DNA from: Pelosinus baikalensis
Lineage (GTDB): Bacteria > Bacillota > Negativicutes > DSM-13327
Length of the DNA: 64,000 nucleotides
Direction: 5' to 3'
NCBI RefSeq assembly: GCF_020819555.1
Contig: NZ_JAJHJB010000008.1
Coordinates: 1-64,000, forward strand
Made by a program: the position numbers and the translations under genes. Every line of letters begins with the position of its first letter. Position 1 is the stretch's first letter. The notes under the pieces are model-generated. The model was not told where the DNA came from. It made no database searches and worked only from the letters and a program-made list of their open reading frames with translations. Of this stretch, positions 1-9,133 are shown one piece after another.

Positions 1-19
1 CTGGCGATAGAAAAATTTA

Positions 20-3000
20 TTATTTTTTATTGTCCTCTTGACGGGTAGCACACCATATCCTGACAGCTTCTTTTGTGCTAAATACGTATAAATATTTTTC
101 GATTACCGGCTGCTTAAAAATCTTCTCTACAGCTTCTGCATACAGATTGAGCTGCACCGAATAACGGTCAATTAATTCACTGCTATCAGTCACCCAATCC
201 GTCTTATAATCCACTAACACCAACCCATCCGCCTCATCAAACAGTACATCGAGAATCCCTTGAATGAAAATACCTTCTCCCGCCCCTACCATATCATCAT
301 AAAATTTCTCAGCAGGAAGAACCAGACTAAAGGGCAATTCTCGCCGTACTTTCGGCGAAGCGCATAAGCGCTGACCAAGACTACTTTGGAAAAAGGCTGC
401 CACGCCTTTAGTATCCACAATTTCAGCATGTTCCGGCAAGATCATTTCCTTCTTCACCATCGCTGTGATTTGCTCTTTGATACCAGACTCAGACAAATTC
501 CCCTGTAAATCCATCTGCTGCATGATGCTATGCATTAATGTGCCTCGTTCTGCACCCGTAAGTCCCACTGACTGCTGAATGAACCTAGGACGCAGAGCAA
601 TGGATTTCTTAGCAAAAATTGGCTGGCTACTGCTTTCTTCCACCTCTGTATCAAAACGCCGTTTGATTTCCGTCACAGACAATTTAGCAGGTTTGCCCAC
701 AATATGCTGATAAGCGTACTGCCAACCTAAGGTTTTCTCTACCCAGACAAAATCTTCGCCACCCTCAACAGGCTGCAGAGTACGGATATTTTCTAACAAC
801 GTAGTCGTTTCAGACTGCTCTTCACCAGCCTCCAGCAATTGGCTGCGGGAATAAATATCCACCTTCCACGCTGACAGATCGTCAGCGAAAATGCGGCTGG
901 GCTCTTGTTCACACTCCCCATATTCTCGAAGAGGTGCCCCCCCCACATGCCGTGCCACAGCGGGACATAGCCAATCCAAATAATTACCAGCTCCTGCAAT
1001 CATTGCATCTGGCAGAGTAGGCTGAAGACGATCGGTATATTGACACCATCCTGCCGTTTTTTTTGCTAGCTTGCTCACAGAACCTACGAGAATCAGTTTT
1101 TCTCTCGCCCTTGTTAAGGCTACGTAGAGAATGCGCAGCTCCTCCGCCTTGGTTTCCATGATGAGCTTATGACGAATGCCATGCCTTGCTAAAGTTGGAT
1201 ACCGAAACCGCAGTTCCGGATTGGTCACATAAGGACCCACCCCTAAGATTTTGTGGCTCAGTACCAGGGCTTTACTATCCTGCAAATTGATGTTCTTCCC
1301 TAAATCAGCCACAAATACAAGAGGGAATTCCAGCCCTTTACTCTTGTGAATACTCATAATTCGTACCACATCTTCACTTTCTCCCAAAGCTCTGGCAACG
1401 GCAAGATCAGAACCTTTGTCCTGCATCCGTTCTACAAAGCGCAAAAAGCGAAATAAACCTCGAAAATTTGTCGATTCATATTGACGAGCCCGATCATATA
1501 GCGCCCGCAAATTTGCTTGCCGCAGCATTCCACCCCGCATGCCGCCTACATAATCATAGTACCCAGTATCCCGATAAATCTGCCAGATCAGTTCAGGTAC
1601 ACCCTTGCGCCGAGACAAATTACGCCATTTTTCAAACTGCCTCACAAAGGCTGCCACTTTCTTCTGCATTTTTTCATCTATGCTCCCCTGCTCTATCTCA
1701 TAGCTCAAGGCGCTCCACAACTCTTCTCCCGGGCAGCACAAACGAACTTCTGCCAACTCTTCCGTCGTAAAACCCACTAAGGGTGAACGCAGCACCGCCG
1801 CCAAGGCAATATCCTGGCGTGGATTGTCAATTACACTTAATAACGCTACCATGATTTGCACTTCAATTTCTCTAAAATAACCGGCATCCAGTTCGGCATA
1901 GGCTGGTATGCCTGCCTTTCGCAGTACATCCAGCATGACATTCGCCTTGCCTTTTACTGACCGCAGCAAAATAACAATATCTCGCCAAGCGAGATTGCGA
2001 TATTGTTTTAAAGCTTTATCATACACACGATAACTGCCTGTCATATATTCAGCCATCTTTTTAGCAATCAAACGCGCCTCTAGTTCAAAACCACTGAGTT
2101 CCGCTTCTTCCATCAGCTCAGCTGCAGGACCATCCGGAGATTCTACGCCCTCACCGTTATCCATTTCCCCTTCAGGAGAAGCCATCGGCTCCTCAGCCTC
2201 ATCCCGATCTACAATGCACAACTCTACAGGTCCTTCTAATAGTTTGCCCTGCTCTTCCAGATAATCAGGACCAGGATTGAGTTTTTCCGCTTCCCCATAC
2301 TCCAGCTCTCCAATTCGCGGTGCCATAAGCTGCACAAAGAGGAAATTGACAGCATGCAGCACTCCCGCCCGACTGCGAAAATTTTGAGACAAATCAATGC
2401 GGGCATACTGGCTGCCAGCGGTGGGATAGTGGCGATATTTTTCCATAAACAATTCTGGTTCGGCTAAGCGGAAACGATAAATGCTCTGCTTCACATCACC
2501 TACTAAAAATAAATTAGGCTGCTTAGTACTCGCTACCAAACGCAAAATAGTTTCCTGTACCCCGTTGGTATCTTGGTATTCATCAACCATCACTTCTGCA
2601 AAACGCTCTTGCAACTCAATTGCGACAGAGGAAGCCTCTATCTCCCCTGGCCGGCTTGTTGGTGCAAGCAATATTTCTAAACAGAAATGCTCCAAATCAT
2701 TGAAATCCAATACATCTTTGCTGCGCTTCATCTTGGCAAATTCCCGGCCAAACTCAATGACTAACTTGCCTAAGGTTTCCACCACTGGAGCAATGATTCG
2801 CATATCTTCCAATAGTTCCTCTGCCGGACGATCAAAAAAGTGCACCTTGCAGTCATTGACTTTATCCTTTACCTTCTGCCTGCCCCGTTGAAAATATTTT
2901 TTCAGCGACTCATCCGTTCCCTTGGGCACAGCAGCAATTTTCTCGAACTTACAACTGGCTATTGCACCAGCCAGCCGCTCCCAGGAATGGGCAGCCGCAG

Positions 3001-3781
3001 ACAGTACTTCATCAAGAACGGCCCGATCTGCCATAAAGGTATCTACATAGGCTTCCACGCCACCTGACTTTCCTGCTTCCAGGCAAAGAGCATCCAGCTG
3101 CTGCCCCGCCTGTTCCAAATCCAATATGATCTTCTCCCGAATCAACTGAGACCAAGGTGTTTGATCAACCCTTGTCCCTTCAGGCAAAGCAAAACGCTTA
3201 GAAAGATCAGCCAGCCAGTCTTCTGGCCACGGATGACTCTGGGAGAAGTTATATAACCCTAACACCAGTTGATACAAAGAATCATCACTCTGCTCATCCC
3301 CGTAGTGTTCCACCAGATCCAAAAACGCCTCATCTCCTTGAGCATATTTGCTCTCGAAGAGGGCTTCTAAGACTTCGGTCTTCATGATCGTCACTTCTGC
3401 CTGACCCCCAATGCGAAACTGAGGATCTAAATCTAAGAGATGAAAATTCTGCCGTACAACGTTTTGACAAAAAGCATGGATGGTTGAAATGGCGGAGGAA
3501 TTTAAGAGTGCCAACTGCCGCTGAATATGCTCGGAACGAGGCTGTTTCTTCAGCTCCTCATTCAATGCCGAGCCGATTCGCCCCCGCATTTCAGCCGCTG
3601 CCGCATTGGTAAAAGTAACAACTAGTACCTTATCCACATCAATTGGCTGGTCCTTATCCAAGATACGGGAAATGATCCGCTCAACCAATACAGAAGTTTT
3701 ACCCGATCCAGCCGCCGCCGCTACCAATACGTTTTTATTGCGAGTTTCAATTGCCAATAACTGCTGCTCAGACCAACTCAT
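20..3781 (-). CDS. addA: ATP-dependent helicase/nuclease subunit AddA
   Basis: UvrD-type helicase fused to a RecB-like nuclease; the AddA subunit of the AddAB enzyme that resects double-strand breaks for RecA loading. The protein has 1253 residues, normal for the family. A Q-motif-like start (SEQQLLAIET) is followed by Walker A AAAGSGKTS near residue 25, the helicase II motif VDEYQD, QNFRS, and a late helicase motif LYVALTRAREKL. The C-terminal nuclease shows GILDVLFDE and LVLVDYKTDW. Its start overlaps the end of addB by 14 bp, so the two are translated from one message. I saw no broken motif. The downstream edge of the gene is only 19 bp from the window edge, so its terminator is not visible. 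Confidence 0.97.
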   Translation of the reverse strand: MSWSEQQLLAIETRNKNVLVAAAAGSGKTSVLVERIISRILDKDQPIDVDKVLVVTFTNAAAAEMRGRIGSALNEELKKQPRSEHIQRQLALLNSSAISTIHAFCQNVVRQNFHLLDLDPQFRIGGQAEVTIMKTEVLEALFESKYAQGDEAFLDLVEHYGDEQSDDSLYQLVLGLYNFSQSHPWPEDWLADLSKRFALPEGTRVDQTPWSQLIREKIILDLEQAGQQLDALCLEAGKSGGVEAYVDTFMADRAVLDEVLSAAAHSWERLAGAIASCKFEKIAAVPKGTDESLKKYFQRGRQKVKDKVNDCKVHFFDRPAEELLEDMRIIAPVVETLGKLVIEFGREFAKMKRSKDVLDFNDLEHFCLEILLAPTSRPGEIEASSVAIELQERFAEVMVDEYQDTNGVQETILRLVASTKQPNLFLVGDVKQSIYRFRLAEPELFMEKYRHYPTAGSQYARIDLSQNFRSRAGVLHAVNFLFVQLMAPRIGELEYGEAEKLNPGPDYLEEQGKLLEGPVELCIVDRDEAEEPMASPEGEMDNGEGVESPDGPAAELMEEAELSGFELEARLIAKKMAEYMTGSYRVYDKALKQYRNLAWRDIVILLRSVKGKANVMLDVLRKAGIPAYAELDAGYFREIEVQIMVALLSVIDNPRQDIALAAVLRSPLVGFTTEELAEVRLCCPGEELWSALSYEIEQGSIDEKMQKKVAAFVRQFEKWRNLSRRKGVPELIWQIYRDTGYYDYVGGMRGGMLRQANLRALYDRARQYESTNFRGLFRFLRFVERMQDKGSDLAVARALGESEDVVRIMSIHKSKGLEFPLVFVADLGKNINLQDSKALVLSHKILGVGPYVTNPELRFRYPTLARHGIRHKLIMETKAEELRILYVALTRAREKLILVGSVSKLAKKTAGWCQYTDRLQPTLPDAMIAGAGNYLDWLCPAVARHVGGAPLREYGECEQEPSRIFADDLSAWKVDIYSRSQLLEAGEEQSETTTLLENIRTLQPVEGGEDFVWVEKTLGWQYAYQHIVGKPAKLSVTEIKRRFDTEVEESSSQPIFAKKSIALRPRFIQQSVGLTGAERGTLMHSIMQQMDLQGNLSESGIKEQITAMVKKEMILPEHAEIVDTKGVAAFFQSSLGQRLCASPKVRRELPFSLVLPAEKFYDDMVGAGEGIFIQGILDVLFDEADGLVLVDYKTDWVTDSSELIDRYSVQLNLYAEAVEKIFKQPVIEKYLYVFSTKEAVRIWCATRQEDNKK

Positions 3782-6700
3782 CGGGTTTCACCTCCTGTCC
3801 CTGGATAATTTTCCCCATAATACTACTCTCATCCGGCTTTGCCAGTCTGCGGTACTGATTTTCCGGCAATAAACTGTCAAACTGGCACACTGAACTATAC
3901 TGACAAAATCCGCATGGCGTTCGTTTGTCTAAGGCATAAGGACTAATTGCAATATTGCCCGCCATAATTTCTCGTGCCGTGTCCACTAATTTCTTCTCTA
4001 CATGACGGAGTAGCAATTGAAATTCTTCTGGCTCTTTGACATAAGATAAGCAATTGCTATAAAAGGTATCATCCTTTTTCAAGGCGACCTTCAAGAATTC
4101 TGAATAGCCGTCAATGCTTTGATCCAATAGCCGTATGACCTGAGAATCTGCTAAGACCCAGCCCGGCATCTTCAACAGGCCATTGATTTTTTTGCAGATT
4201 TCATCTGCATCCAGTTTTATCTTATCGGATAAGTTCGGATTCTTTAAGAAATAATACAGCACTCCTGCGGGCAGGCAATCTTCGTACGCCTTACTCGCTA
4301 CCAATAGGTAGGTTAATAACTGCAGCCGCAGTCCATAATATACATCCACCAATTTCAGCCAAGCGCCCCCTGACTTATAATCAATGATGAGCATATATTT
4401 CTTGCCTTCTAAATCGGCAACATCCAAACGATCAATCTGCCCCACTATTTCCAAGGAAATATCATCTGGCAGCATATAAACGAGAGGAGGCAGCGCATCA
4501 TCCCCCCGACCAAACGATTTTTCCATTGCCATGGGTTTAAAGGTACTTACTCGGTCAAATTCCACTAGACGACGCACTGCACGGGTCACCGTCCGTTTCA
4601 GTCTGCCCACCAAATGCTTGTGCTGCTCTGAACTTAATAAAATCTCATTTTGCAGCTTTGGGGCCAGTTCTTCTACCACTTGATTGACAATCTCCTTGTA
4701 CTCTCCTTCGCTCATACTGCCCCAATCCCGCCCGGCCTCTTGCAGGCTGTCGCCAAATCCTTTTAGAGCAGCATGCAAAAACTGTCCCCAGTCAGGAGCC
4801 TGCAGGCGAAAAACCGCTCGTTCCTTGAGACTAAGTCCATATTGAGCAAAGTGCTTGAAGGGACAAGCCTGATAGGATTCAAAACGAGTGACGCTGCCCC
4901 TAAGCTTATTCTTCTTCGGATATAAACGTCTCGCCAAATTTCCTGGCAGGGACTCTACCTGGTTGTGATGAAACAGTCCTGCTACCGCTCGTTGCACATA
5001 CCACTCCAGTCCCTGATGCTGTATCGCCCAGTTATAAACATCCCACCACACACTAGCAATTGCCTCGCCGCTCTTGTAGCTGCGGAGCACAGCTGCCAAT
5101 GAGGAAATACTGCGCTTCCCATGAGCGATATATTGTCGTTCACTTCCCGGTACAGGTTCTACAGGCAAGGAATGAAAGGGTACGGCGGCCAATTCTCGCA
5201 CCCGTTTGATCAAAAGGGATGGGCTTAGCCCCTTGCCTTCTTCATCTGCCAGAGGATAACTCAGCCACAAATAGTCTCTCGACCTTGTTAAAGCTGTATA
5301 AACCAAAAACCGCTCGGCAAAAGAATCCGATTGAGAACCGGGTGCTAATTCCAGTCCCAGCTGGATCATCTGACCTCGCTCGGCATCCGTTAATAAACCC
5401 TCACCGCGACCACGCATGGGCAATACCCCATCGTTTACGCCTGGGATATAAATACTTCGAATGTTTACCAAGCTGGTCTGCTCCATGGGAGAAACAGTAA
5501 CATAATCAAGTCCAGGAGGTATGAGACTGAGGGTCAGTCCTTCCAAGCCTTCACTGAGCATAATCCCATAATCGGTGACTTTCATTTCTTCTGCTCCGCA
5601 GATTTCCACAAGTTGTTCCATTAACTGAATGACTTGGTCCCATAACTGACGATGCTCCCGTGCCTGCTCCAGATCCCCAATTTCTTCGGCATGAACCGCC
5701 CACACTTCTAGTTTCTCAGGCACCATCAACCCCACTAGAAATTCATATAGGGCCGTCGTCATCGCCAGTACAGTAGTTGCAGCTTTCATCTGCTGCTCAA
5801 AGACAATCAGAGGCGCAGAAGCTTTCATCCTAATCTCGTTAATGGATTGCAGCTGCTCCTGCTGCACTTCATTCAATTCCTCATCTTCCCCTAAGGAAAA
5901 GCGACGAATAAACGTCCAGGGCTGACCATTGGTCCATTTTGTACCGCGAATCCCAAACTCCAATACGTAGTTTTCCAATTTATCAATATCATCCCGAGAC
6001 AGTTCAAATAAATCCGTCTTAAAACAGCGAAACAGCGGATCATAACTCCACCGCTCCGTGATCACTTCTAAAACAGAACGCAATAATTCTGCTAAGGGAT
6101 GATGTACCGGCTGACGTTTGCGATCACTGAAAAAAGGTATCTCATAATCAGCCAGCACTGTTTCTACAAGTTCAGCGTAACTATCCCCATTCCGAAGCAA
6201 AACTCCAATATCCCTCCAGCGATAGCCTTCCTCTCGGGCTAAACGCAGCATATCTCTTGCCATACCCTCGATTTCTACCCGACGATTAGCAGCCTCTGTT
6301 ACCACTACGCCTCGCGCTTCTCCCGTCCAAACCATAGAAGGAAAGGTAAATAACTGCTCTTCCATATGCCCAAGAATTGGAGCACTAAAGCGCTTAGTCT
6401 GGACTAATTCCACTTCCTCAACCTCTGCCCCTATTTTCCTTGCCATGTCCAATAGCTTCCGCCGTGTATCCCACTGGCGATGAAACAATGCTGTCTCACT
6501 AGCCTGCTCACCAGACTTAGCATCTGCCAAACACAAAGTAATGGTTACACTGACAGAATTCTGCAATAGCTGTGCCACCACACCTGCCTCCTGGGGATTA
6601 AACCAGGTAAAACCATCAATCCACACCTGGGCCTGATGCAAAATTGCAGACTGAGGAATCTTCTCTGCCAGCAAGGTGAGATAATCTTCCGGATCCGTAT

Positions 6701-7232
6701 AGCGCCCTTGCAAAAAATTCTCAAAACCTTGATATACTAAGGCTAAATCATGAAGTTTATCACCAATCGGCAAATCCGCACACTGTTCTTCCACTTCCGC
6801 CAAAGACTCTGGTGATACACCATAAGCTTTAAATTCCTGAATCATACTGACTAAAATATCGGCAAAACTTCGCTGAGCAGCCGCCCGATGAAAGATCTTA
6901 AAATCTGCTTGATGATCATGCAGCAATTTATTTAATACGATTCTCTTCCCCAGTTCTGTAATGTGAGGACGAACCGCACCACCCGTTTCCATTAAAACCC
7001 GATGTGCTAAACGGCGAAAACCAAAGACATAGGCCCTCGTAAAGCCAGCAATGTCAGGATTGGATGCCAGCTCATGCTCCACCTGAAAGGTAGCATGCTC
7101 CGGCAAGATCATGATCATAGACCGTCCCTCTGGTGATGCCGCCAGCATCTGCCCCATTTCCTCTAAACAATACTGGGTCTTACCAGCCCCAGCCCTTCCT
7201 ATAATTAAACGAAGCTTCACCTTATGTTTCAC
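3768..7232 (-). CDS. addB: ATP-dependent nuclease subunit AddB
   Basis: Second subunit of the AddAB helicase-nuclease; it scans for Chi and carries the second nuclease domain. The N-terminus has the Walker A motif GRAGAGKTQ. Near the C-terminus are the first iron-sulfur cysteine in YQACPFKHFAQYG, the nuclease signature DRLDVADLEGKKYMLIIDYK, and the remaining cluster cysteines in CGFCQYSSVCQF. These four cysteines are the known 4Fe-4S staple of AddB. The 1154 residues match the family. The GTG at 7232 is used here; a second GTG four codons later also has a ribosome site (AAGAGGTG), so the true start may be 7220. The gene precedes addA with a 14-bp overlap and leads the operon. Confidence 0.96.
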   Translation of the reverse strand: MKHKVKLRLIIGRAGAGKTQYCLEEMGQMLAASPEGRSMIMILPEHATFQVEHELASNPDIAGFTRAYVFGFRRLAHRVLMETGGAVRPHITELGKRIVLNKLLHDHQADFKIFHRAAAQRSFADILVSMIQEFKAYGVSPESLAEVEEQCADLPIGDKLHDLALVYQGFENFLQGRYTDPEDYLTLLAEKIPQSAILHQAQVWIDGFTWFNPQEAGVVAQLLQNSVSVTITLCLADAKSGEQASETALFHRQWDTRRKLLDMARKIGAEVEEVELVQTKRFSAPILGHMEEQLFTFPSMVWTGEARGVVVTEAANRRVEIEGMARDMLRLAREEGYRWRDIGVLLRNGDSYAELVETVLADYEIPFFSDRKRQPVHHPLAELLRSVLEVITERWSYDPLFRCFKTDLFELSRDDIDKLENYVLEFGIRGTKWTNGQPWTFIRRFSLGEDEELNEVQQEQLQSINEIRMKASAPLIVFEQQMKAATTVLAMTTALYEFLVGLMVPEKLEVWAVHAEEIGDLEQAREHRQLWDQVIQLMEQLVEICGAEEMKVTDYGIMLSEGLEGLTLSLIPPGLDYVTVSPMEQTSLVNIRSIYIPGVNDGVLPMRGRGEGLLTDAERGQMIQLGLELAPGSQSDSFAERFLVYTALTRSRDYLWLSYPLADEEGKGLSPSLLIKRVRELAAVPFHSLPVEPVPGSERQYIAHGKRSISSLAAVLRSYKSGEAIASVWWDVYNWAIQHQGLEWYVQRAVAGLFHHNQVESLPGNLARRLYPKKNKLRGSVTRFESYQACPFKHFAQYGLSLKERAVFRLQAPDWGQFLHAALKGFGDSLQEAGRDWGSMSEGEYKEIVNQVVEELAPKLQNEILLSSEQHKHLVGRLKRTVTRAVRRLVEFDRVSTFKPMAMEKSFGRGDDALPPLVYMLPDDISLEIVGQIDRLDVADLEGKKYMLIIDYKSGGAWLKLVDVYYGLRLQLLTYLLVASKAYEDCLPAGVLYYFLKNPNLSDKIKLDADEICKKINGLLKMPGWVLADSQVIRLLDQSIDGYSEFLKVALKKDDTFYSNCLSYVKEPEEFQLLLRHVEKKLVDTAREIMAGNIAISPYALDKRTPCGFCQYSSVCQFDSLLPENQYRRLAKPDESSIMGKIIQGQEVKPDELV

Positions 7233-7513
7233 CTCTTACCTTGTATCTTGCTATTAGCAGTAACATTCGGTATGAGGGGGGAAAAGTCCTACACGATAGG
7301 ATTGCACAGGGAAAGTATTCATAGAAAGAAGAATTTCATGAATCCCATTCAAATAGCTACGCCACTTGCAGCTACTATAAAGAAAACAAAGAGAGCTAAC
7401 GCCTTTCATAAGCGAGCTCCCCAGTTTCTATGACTTTATGTTCTTACAGGAAATTAAATTGTAAAAATATAGGACCCAAAAGGGTAGAATGAAGACATAT
7501 GTTAATATATTAT
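7233..7513. other. Intergenic region upstream of addB
   Basis: About 280 bases between addB and the frameshifted gene at 7514. It should hold the addAB promoter on the minus strand, but I found no convincing -35/-10 pair. A weak inverted repeat (ATTCAT...ATGAAT) lies around 7319-7340. The open frame on the plus strand here shows no protein-like character. Confidence 0.4.
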
Positions 7514-7863
7514 TTATTTATGTAAAATAAAATTAAAGTTATCACTACCATCTTTTAAATAAATTTTTCCGCGGTATGTTTTGTATTTTTCTTTACCTAT
7601 CGTTACCCAGTATACTTTGTTACTGGCAAATAAATTGAATAATTACCTCGATTGTTAGTCTTTGCAACTTGTATACTATTTAAGCCTCCTTCCAGTTCGA
7701 ACACTAATTTTGCTCCATCAATTGATCTCAAATTTGAATCTGTTATTTTCCCAGAAATAAGGTACTTTGCTGTTGCCGCCGCAGTGTTAAAATGAAACAG
7801 GTTTACGAAAAGAAAAGAACCGAGAATTAGTAGGAAAATCTTTCTGTTTTTCAAAACAAGCAC
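7514..7863 (-). pseudogene. Frameshifted small secreted protein, carboxypeptidase-regulatory-like fold
   Basis: The first reading frame (7603-7863, 86 codons) encodes a signal peptide ending near TAAAT and the start of a prealbumin/CarboxypepD_reg-like beta-sandwich (YLISGKITDSNL, GAKLVFELEGG, NNRGNYSIYLP). It stops abruptly after VTKYTG. One frame over, the sequence continues without a stop as YWVTIGKEKYKTYRGKIYL and then DGSDNFNFILHK up to a TAA at 7514. That is exactly what is expected after the GNYSIYLP strand of this fold. Loss of one base near 7611-7618 explains it. The family assignment is by pattern only. It could be a real pseudogene or an assembly error; the full protein would have about 115 residues. 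Confidence 0.6.
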
Positions 7864-7912
7864 TCCTCATCGATAATATTTTTGACACAAGTAAGCAATA
7901 TATTACTATAAA

Positions 7913-8006
7913 TTTGTGACGAAAGTATGACAAAAAACACCTGTTCCCTTGGATAATAAAGATTAACAGGTGTTTGCTTATGGGGTTATTTGTCATACTT
8001 CTGTCG
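7913..8006. repeat. Nested inverted repeat between divergent envelope genes
   Basis: The inner arms AAACACCTGTT (7935-7945) and AACAGGTGTTT (7965-7975) are perfect. They are flanked by outer arms AAGTATGACAAA (7923-7934) and its complement TTTGTCATACTT (7989-8000). The result is an imperfect cruciform of about 90 bp in the intergenic space between the frameshifted gene and the outer-membrane-like gene. It may be a regulatory site, a small mobile palindrome or a terminator; no U-run follows either arm. Confidence 0.5.
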
Positions 8007-8120
8007 AATTTAAGGGATATAATTAAAAGTAGTCTACTCATTACACATATCGTACATAATGCTAACTAGTGAAAAAATGTCTATTACTAGACAGACTTAA
8101 ATGTTTTAGGAGGATTTATT

Positions 8121-8585
8121 ATGAAGAAAATTGCACTTACTGTAGTTTCACTACTTGCTTTCGGTGCCAGCACTGGTTTTGCCGCTCCTATTAATAATCT
8201 GGTACAAGGTCAGACAGCCATCGGTGTAATAGATGACTCCTTCTATCTCCAACACAAGATGTCTGACAATCTTACGCTCGGATTACAAAAGAACGACATT
8301 TATGGACAGGTTAATGTAAACAATAACATTAGAGCTATCATTGGTAGCAGAGATTATAATTCCAACTCGAGAATCTACATAGGAGCAGCAGTGACGAGTC
8401 CATTAGCTCCTTCTTTGGATGGCTACGCCTCTCTGGTTGGCGCTACTAATTTTAAAGAACTGCAAGTTGGGGCCAACTACAACCTAACTAATAATCTTGA
8501 CGTCAATGTAAACTACCGCTCCTTTATGCCAGACGAAGGCAGTAATAGTAACCGCACTGGATTGGGTGCAACATTAAAATTTTAA
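8121..8585 (+). CDS. Small secreted outer-membrane beta-barrel-like protein
   Basis: A 154-residue protein with a clear signal peptide (MKKIALTVVSLLAFGASTGFA) and a mature part made of alternating polar and hydrophobic residues typical of beta strands (SDNLTLGLQKNDIYG, RIYIGAAVTSP, ELQVGANYNLTNNLDVNVNY). It ends in GLGATLKF; the final Phe is the usual terminal residue of outer-membrane barrels recognised by BamA. At this size it would form only a small barrel of about eight strands. The start is preceded by AGGAGG at good spacing. It supports a diderm cell envelope. The function is unknown, and a perfect hairpin terminator follows at 8703. Confidence 0.75.
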   Translation: MKKIALTVVSLLAFGASTGFAAPINNLVQGQTAIGVIDDSFYLQHKMSDNLTLGLQKNDIYGQVNVNNNIRAIIGSRDYNSNSRIYIGAAVTSPLAPSLDGYASLVGATNFKELQVGANYNLTNNLDVNVNYRSFMPDEGSNSNRTGLGATLKF

Positions 8586-8702
8586 CCTTAATAGCAGAAA
8601 AATAGAAATAAATTCCGCAGGGCGATGCATCAAGAACTTCATAACAATCCCCTCCATTATGAATTAGTGATATCTAGAAATCGTATTCTGGGATGCAAAG
8701 CA

Positions 8703-8750
8703 GAAAAAGAAGCGGGAAAAATCGTAAACGATTTTTCCCGCTTCTTTTTC
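8703..8750. terminator. Bidirectional rho-independent terminator
   Basis: Perfect 22-bp stem with a TAAA loop; the arms contain AAGAAGCGGGAAAAATCG and its complement and end in CTTCTTTTTC. It lies between the plus-strand barrel gene and the minus-strand gene ending at 8810. Confidence 0.9.
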
Positions 8751-8809
8751 CATTAAATGATTCATACCCATAATCTTTCTTACTCAAGAATCAAAATATC
8801 ATAGACACT

Positions 8810-9061
8810 TCACCTTAGATTTTCTTTGTGTCGTTGCTTTTCAGCTTTCTGACGTTCATGCCACTCCCGTTCACTCTCATTTGGACGTCGCTTCATTTCG
8901 CGCTCATGTCTTTCATTTTCAATCTGATTACGATCATCTTGCTGCTGCACAGAGGATGGTTCAATATGTAGCGGTGAAGCTTCTATTAACGATGCACCCA
9001 ATCTGACTTGCATCACACCTGCCATTGACAATATAGCTATTTTTTTAACCATGCTTTTCAT
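8810..9061 (-). CDS. Small secreted Glu/Arg-rich protein
   Basis: An 83-residue protein with a basic N-terminus and hydrophobic stretch (KKIAILSMAGVMQVRLGASL) that looks like a signal peptide, followed by a highly charged helical tail rich in E, R, K, H and Q (ENERHEREMKRRPNESERE, WHERQKAEKQRHKENL). I do not recognise a characterised family. A decayed relative with the same core (HEQEMKRRPHETENQWHERQ) lies at 56130-56387. The tail would be a long amphipathic or single alpha helix in the envelope. The start is preceded by a purine-rich AGGAGTG site. Confidence 0.6.
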   Translation of the reverse strand: MKSMVKKIAILSMAGVMQVRLGASLIEASPLHIEPSSVQQQDDRNQIENERHEREMKRRPNESEREWHERQKAEKQRHKENLR

Positions 9062-9133
9062 GAGAAATCACTCCTATCTGGTATTTATTGCTTTATTGTA
9101 ATCCATTGATGTAACAACAATGTTACAGATTAG

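Noticed and set aside
7224..7433. Plus-strand open frame upstream of addB
   Set aside because: Overlaps the addB start, no homology feel and no ribosome site; likely chance in the promoter region.
7787..8041. 84-codon minus-strand frame
   Set aside because: Overlaps the secreted protein in another frame and runs through the nested inverted repeat; composition is not protein-like.
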